DNA of 64,000 nt from Litoditis marina (lineage: Eukaryota > Nematoda > Chromadorea > Rhabditida > Rhabditidae). Made by a program: the position numbers and the translations under genes. The stretch lies in contig OZ038438.1 in NCBI GenBank assembly GCA_964036275.1, positions 13,162,720 through 13,226,719 on the forward strand. The letters run 5' to 3'. A model generated the notes under the pieces. It saw only the letters and a program-made list of their open reading frames with translations, did not search any database and was not told where the DNA came from. This document shows positions 60,501 through 64,000 of this stretch, in pieces. Each line of letters begins with the position of its first letter. Position 1 is the first letter of the stretch.

Positions 60501-62308
60501 GACGAGCAATTCACACTTATCTTATATTTTCAACCTTTATCTTTCTTTCAGATTGAACATTTTCCGTTTGACACACAAAAATGTAGTCTGAACCTGGTCT
60601 CCTATTCATTTTCCACCGAAGAACTTTTTGTAGTTCCTTTCATGACGGGAGATCTTAACTTATCCAGAACGGTGAGTTGTGAGTATTTTCAAGTGTGGAT
60701 GTTATAGTGGTAATTTCGAACACACAGATAAATAAATCAAATGCTCTTCAACTTTCAGGGTAACGGTGAGTGGGAAGTGAAAGCCATAGAACTCAATATC
60801 GAAACCATCACCACTGAAGATGGATTCAGTTACGATGTGGTAAGCACCCAGTCTTTTTTTCACGCTGAAACAGATCACAATAATTTTGACGGCTCAAGCT
60901 TTCCAGGCATCATTCGTTCTGATTCTTCGAAGAACATCAACCTATTACGTCATTCTCATCATAATTCCATCGTTCATAATGACATTTCTATGTGTAGTTG
61001 GAATGTTTTGGTCCGATTTTGATTCAAGTAATTGCATGGAGAAGGTGTGTAATTTTGAACATTTCTTAATAAGATATGTTTCGGGAATATTTCTGCGTGT
61101 ATTGTATAAAATGCGTAATTCCGACTTTCTTCAGTTGAACTTGGGTTTTGCTGCCATTTTGGCGATGTCAATGGTATTGCAAATTACTGCTGGATTGGTT
61201 CCTCGCACGTCTCAAATACCGGATCTCTGTCAGTTTTCCATACTTGTTTTTTTATAACTGTCAATTTGTTTTACAAAAGCAGACCATTTTCTTCTAAAAA
61301 CACTTTTTCACTCCTGACTGTAGTATGACCGTTTTAGCGAACTATGCGATCATAGTTATATGAATGTGCTCACTAAAAGATCAAAAATCGTTTCGATCCT
61401 GATTCAAGACGATTTTTAAGTTTTTCCTCAAAGGGTTGGGTCATCATCAGTTGAACCCCTCTGAGAAAATGAAAACAGGACGAAAAGACTTACCGTCTTC
61501 TAACGATGAATTGAGAAAAATGGACATTGCTTTCACAAAACGTCCCAGTGACACAATATATTTTGTTCAAATAAATAACCTAATACATGCTATCATAGTT
61601 TTCGATAAAATAGATGTGCTCCAACCACGACATAGCCATTCAACAAATCTAATTCACTTTTGCTACTTTCAGCTATTTTCAATCTCATAAACCTTCTGAT
61701 GATCACAACCGCCATAGTTATAGTTTTCTCGTCATCAAAAATAGAAGAGTCCCGTGTGAAACCTGTTGCGTGAGTCTCAAAATTTCTTAAAACTATGCAT
61801 CGAATAGCAATGCACGAAAACAACCACAGTATCTTTTTTAAGCAATCTTTGAAGAGTTGAAATAATGAACTTTTTTTTAAATGAAAAGAAAATGTTGGTT
61901 AACAATTACAATATCTCAAAGACCTCCGACCATAGCAATCGTCTGAATTAGGGTTGTTAAAGACGAACTCAGAACTCGACTCGACTCGAAAAACTCGAAA
62001 TTTTCCAAAACTCGAAAACTCGAAATTTTGAACTCGATTAACAACCCTAAGAGTATTGAATTGCAAAATAACGCTGACAGATATTAGAATTCTCAAAATT
62101 TACAAACTGACAATAACAAATAAGAAAACAATTCGAAAGTTCGCCTACTGTGTCGTAAAATGACATATTATATCATTAAACAGGCTCCTTCAGAAACCTT
62201 CCTAGCTCGTCGAAGCTTCGTCTCACCTGTCTCCTATTTTTCTCCTCCGCCACTGTGATAAATCTGCTCCACCTTCTCCGTATTCCATTGTCTGAGATGT
62301 TCGTCTAG
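57599..62308 (+). CDS. Cys-loop ligand-gated ion channel subunit (LGIC), 11 exons, 5' end missing
   Basis: Exons in phase: 57599-57669, 58105-58149, 58805-58914, 58971-59061, 60109-60174, 60552-60671, 60759-60839, 60907-61044, 61135-61228, 61673-61769 and 62194-62308 (TAG). They encode about 342 residues. The extracellular domain has YNGKP, VDEPRQTLTI, SWRDVRLKWNP, WVPEV and the Cys-loop CKLQIEHFPFDTQKC (two Cys, 13 residues apart). TM1 is YYVILIIIPSFIMTFL, TM2 follows EKLNLGFAAILAMSM, TM3 is NLLMITTAIVIVF and TM4 is LTCLLFFSSATVINLL. The TM3-TM4 loop is only ~20 residues. Glu-Lys just before TM2 suggests cation permeability; this is inference. It belongs to the nematode lgc/nicotinic-like expansion and would sit in the plasma membrane as part of a pentamer. 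The signal-peptide exon was not identified. Confidence 0.9.
59122..59944. mobile_element. Inverted-repeat-bounded insert carrying a LINE fragment
   Basis: AAAGGAGGACGATTATGTG (59122-59140) and its near-exact complement CACATAATCGTCCTGCTTT (59926-59944) differ at one of 19 positions. They bracket an 823 bp segment containing the RTE-like reverse transcriptase tail. The whole unit sits in the channel-gene intron 59062-60108. It may be a non-autonomous DNA element that received a LINE insertion, or a foldback formed around it. Confidence 0.5.
59190..59910 (+). pseudogene. RTE-type LINE reverse transcriptase C-terminal fragment
   Basis: The frame contains the conserved tail of LINE endonuclease-reverse transcriptases: VKYLGVHLSMEANWDVEL, RRISSAWTAFNEYR, ILPRLLYGSESWAL, QRKMERGML, SRWSLIVSEWCPYN and, after a frame change, RPVVRWRDELVEAVRG. 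A TAG follows ESWAL at 59455-59457 and a frameshift lies near 59,695-59,705. The last codons end at TGA 59873-59875, followed by an AATAAATC-type tail. The endonuclease and RT palm are missing, as expected for a 5'-truncated copy. The YGSE.WAL signature favours the RTE clade. Confidence 0.8.
61949..62049. mobile_element. Short hAT-type MITE of the CTCGAAAA family
   Basis: Same ends as the 592 bp element at 47801: TAGGGTTGTTAA at 61949 and TTAACAACCCTA ending at 62049, with CTCGACTCGACTCGAAAAAC and a few CTCGAAA repeats inside. At 101 bp it is the unexpanded form. The 8 bp next to each end (GTCTGAAT, AGAGTATT) are not identical, so the target duplication has decayed or the insertion is old. 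It lies in the channel-gene intron 61770-62193. Confidence 0.8.
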
Positions 62309-62638
62309 AGATATTCTCGAATAATAGAAGTTTCTCTTGACACCTTCTACTGATTACTACGCGAATATGTCCTTCTCTGTTTCTCGAACTCTATTGGAAT
62401 GCAACAAATTGTTTTCACTTTGCTGGTTGCGTTCGTACTCAGTGAAGTGGTTCTTCTGTGACTAATTGAAATTCAAAAACTGCTGTATCAAATTCTACTA
62501 TTTTTTTAATGATTTTTTGGTATGGTGATGTGATATGTGTTGTGATCTCAATTCGTTTTGATGTACGATAAGTTAACCGAGAACAATACCTACGGAATGA
62601 TCCTCGATGAAAAGTCAAAATCAAATGAAATGTTCATT

Positions 62639-63131
62639 TTACAAATATTTGTATGATGTTCTACTGAGCAGTCCCCAAAACTTTTCATAATCGGCATCGT
62701 TTGCAGGAGCGACGCCAGTCCTCTTGTAGTTGATAAAATCGGATGGTCGAAGAATCACTTTTCCAAAACTGCGTTTGTGGAGTTGAAATTCATTCTCCCC
62801 CTCTGGAATATCGCTTACAATAGAAAGTTGCAAATGAACAGTAATAATACAATCGTCCACCATTGACGATAACTTCTCAGCAAAGTCTAAAAACCGCTTT
62901 GAAGCACGTTTGAGTTTTTTTTTAAATGGAATATGCGGTTATGTTGTAGTCAACAGAACCGTGTAAAACCAAATAACTAGTAACCAGGTATTCGAGAATT
63001 CACTTGAGAATGAGATGTGGCCCCAAGCCGCCACTAGGACCAAACTAAATGTGTCTCGTCTTCAGCTCACCGATTTGTATTGTGCAGAACACTGCGAAAA
63101 AACATATGAGGAGCCACTCAATGTGAAGCAT
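62639..63131 (-). CDS. Small secreted protein, two exons, ~102 aa
   Basis: Exon 1 is 63131-63071 and exon 2 is 62886-62639 (TAA 62641-62639), joined in phase by GTGAGC and GTTTTTAG splice sites. Exon 1 encodes MLHIEWLLICFFAVFCTIQI, a typical signal peptide. The mature part has one Cys (VDDCIITVHL), LSIVSDIPEG, RPSDFINYKR and an aromatic C-terminus. I do not recognise the family. With the signal peptide and no later membrane helix it is probably secreted. It converges with the channel gene, whose stop is 330 bp away. Exon 1 is too short to be seen as an ORF, so the split structure rests on splice sites and the signal peptide. Confidence 0.6.
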
Positions 63132-64000
63132 ACTTCGCTCTGAAAAATAAGAAGGATGCAAATCTAATCTACATGACGGCTTCAATATGAGTTCTCAATA
63201 TATGAGTTCGATATAAGTTCTCAATTCAAAATGCATGAGTTTGTCCATTCAAAATGCAAAATGACACTCACGAAAGGTGTCTAGACGACCAATATTGAAT
63301 TTATTGGGTGAAATTCAATAGTGGTAATTAAACTTCGTGAAATGCAGACATCATTTTTAAATTACAGTTATGAGGGCAAACGCAATAATAGGAATTAGCT
63401 TCTTGAGTATGATCCCCACACGGAAGCCTATAATTATACTGTGATGTAGTTTATCATGTTCACATTTCTCAAAAAACTCAAGTTCAGTATTTACATAACG
63501 ATTTAATAGTAATTGAACGAAGGTATATTTAACAGTGGTCAAATCAGAGCAATTGGATCATGGCATGCCGCATGCGTATACTTCACGCACAATTCGCAAG
63601 CTTCTCTTGTACTAAAACTGCGGAGCAAACCTATAACGTTGATGTATGCAATTCAATGAGCTTTTTTTATAATAATCATAAGCTATAGGGAGAAAAGAAT
63701 CAGTTAACTCACTTCACGTGCCTTCAATATAAACATATGAAAAACTATAACGTGTTACAATGTGCGCTACTTATCATGTTATTACGCGGAGCGGCCTTTC
63801 GGAATGATTAATAAGATTTTGTGTAGACCATTGTAGGCTAATTGGATTTTAGGTTGGAATAATGATGAGCGTATGTAACCCACTGAAAAACACATGTCCT
63901 ACTCTGGTTAGAAGGTTACAACTGAACGGAGAGAACGGCATCAGAATGATTGTATCCGGGGGGTATGACCACAGCTGAGTCGTAGTTTGAGTAACCTACG
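63132..64000. other. Intergenic, no gene recognised
   Basis: AT-rich sequence upstream of the small secreted gene. TATGAGTTC/TATAAGTTCTCAA direct repeats occur at about 63186-63222 and ATTCAAAATGCA is repeated at about 63223 and 63246. No ORF over 61 codons and no RNA gene recognised. Confidence 0.5.

Overview
The window looks like a piece of a nematode chromosome, probably a Rhabditida/Caenorhabditis-type worm. Its genes are split by introns with T-rich 3' splice sites (TTTTCAG, TTTCAG). Its gene content is typical of nematodes: a serpentine chemoreceptor fragment, a fatty acid amide hydrolase (FAAH), a Cys-loop ligand-gated channel subunit and an RTE-type LINE tail. More than half of the window is tandem repeat.

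Layout. (1) 1-14,227: about eight copies of a ~1.78 kb repeat. Each carries a variable (CT)n tract and an internal 94 bp duplication, and the copies form an A/B two-unit higher-order repeat. (2) 14,228-15,743: spacer with weak ORFs and one candidate terminal exon. (3) 15,744-35,946: a 151 bp satellite, 134 units by arithmetic, with nested higher-order structure. It starts and ends at the same phase of the unit. (4) 35,948-37,330: the last three exons of a 7TM chemoreceptor lying directly against the satellite edge, followed by two extra partial copies of its C-terminal coding tail. (5) 38,125-38,452: a small minus-strand gene split by a 118 bp foldback MITE. (6) 38,598-42,190: a decayed Ty3/Gypsy derivative lacking the reverse transcriptase and integrase cores. 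A Helitron-like 3' end lies at about 42,845. (7) 43,241-50,570, minus strand: an apparently intact 12-exon FAAH gene of 537 codons. Its introns hold at least five different repeats: a 140 bp tandem array, a perfect 371 bp palindrome, a TTGTAGTTTGA hairpin, a second copy of the foldback MITE, and a hAT-type MITE with an 8 bp target duplication. (8) 51,894-52,185: a dead duplicate of FAAH exon 1 plus its 5' flank. (9) 52,186-57,598: mostly unassigned AT-rich DNA. (10) 57,599-62,308, plus strand: eleven in-phase exons of a Cys-loop channel subunit, with a LINE fragment in one intron and a short hAT MITE in another. (11) 62,639-63,131, minus strand: a two-exon gene for a small secreted protein.

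The FAAH, channel and chemoreceptor genes look like independent genes rather than a functional cluster. FAAH would hydrolyse fatty acid amides at membranes. The channel subunit would act in fast ligand-gated signalling. The chemoreceptor remnant is probably non-functional unless its 5' half lies beyond the 20 kb satellite. All exon boundaries were inferred by eye from reading frame, splice dinucleotides and family consensus. No alignment or database search was run.
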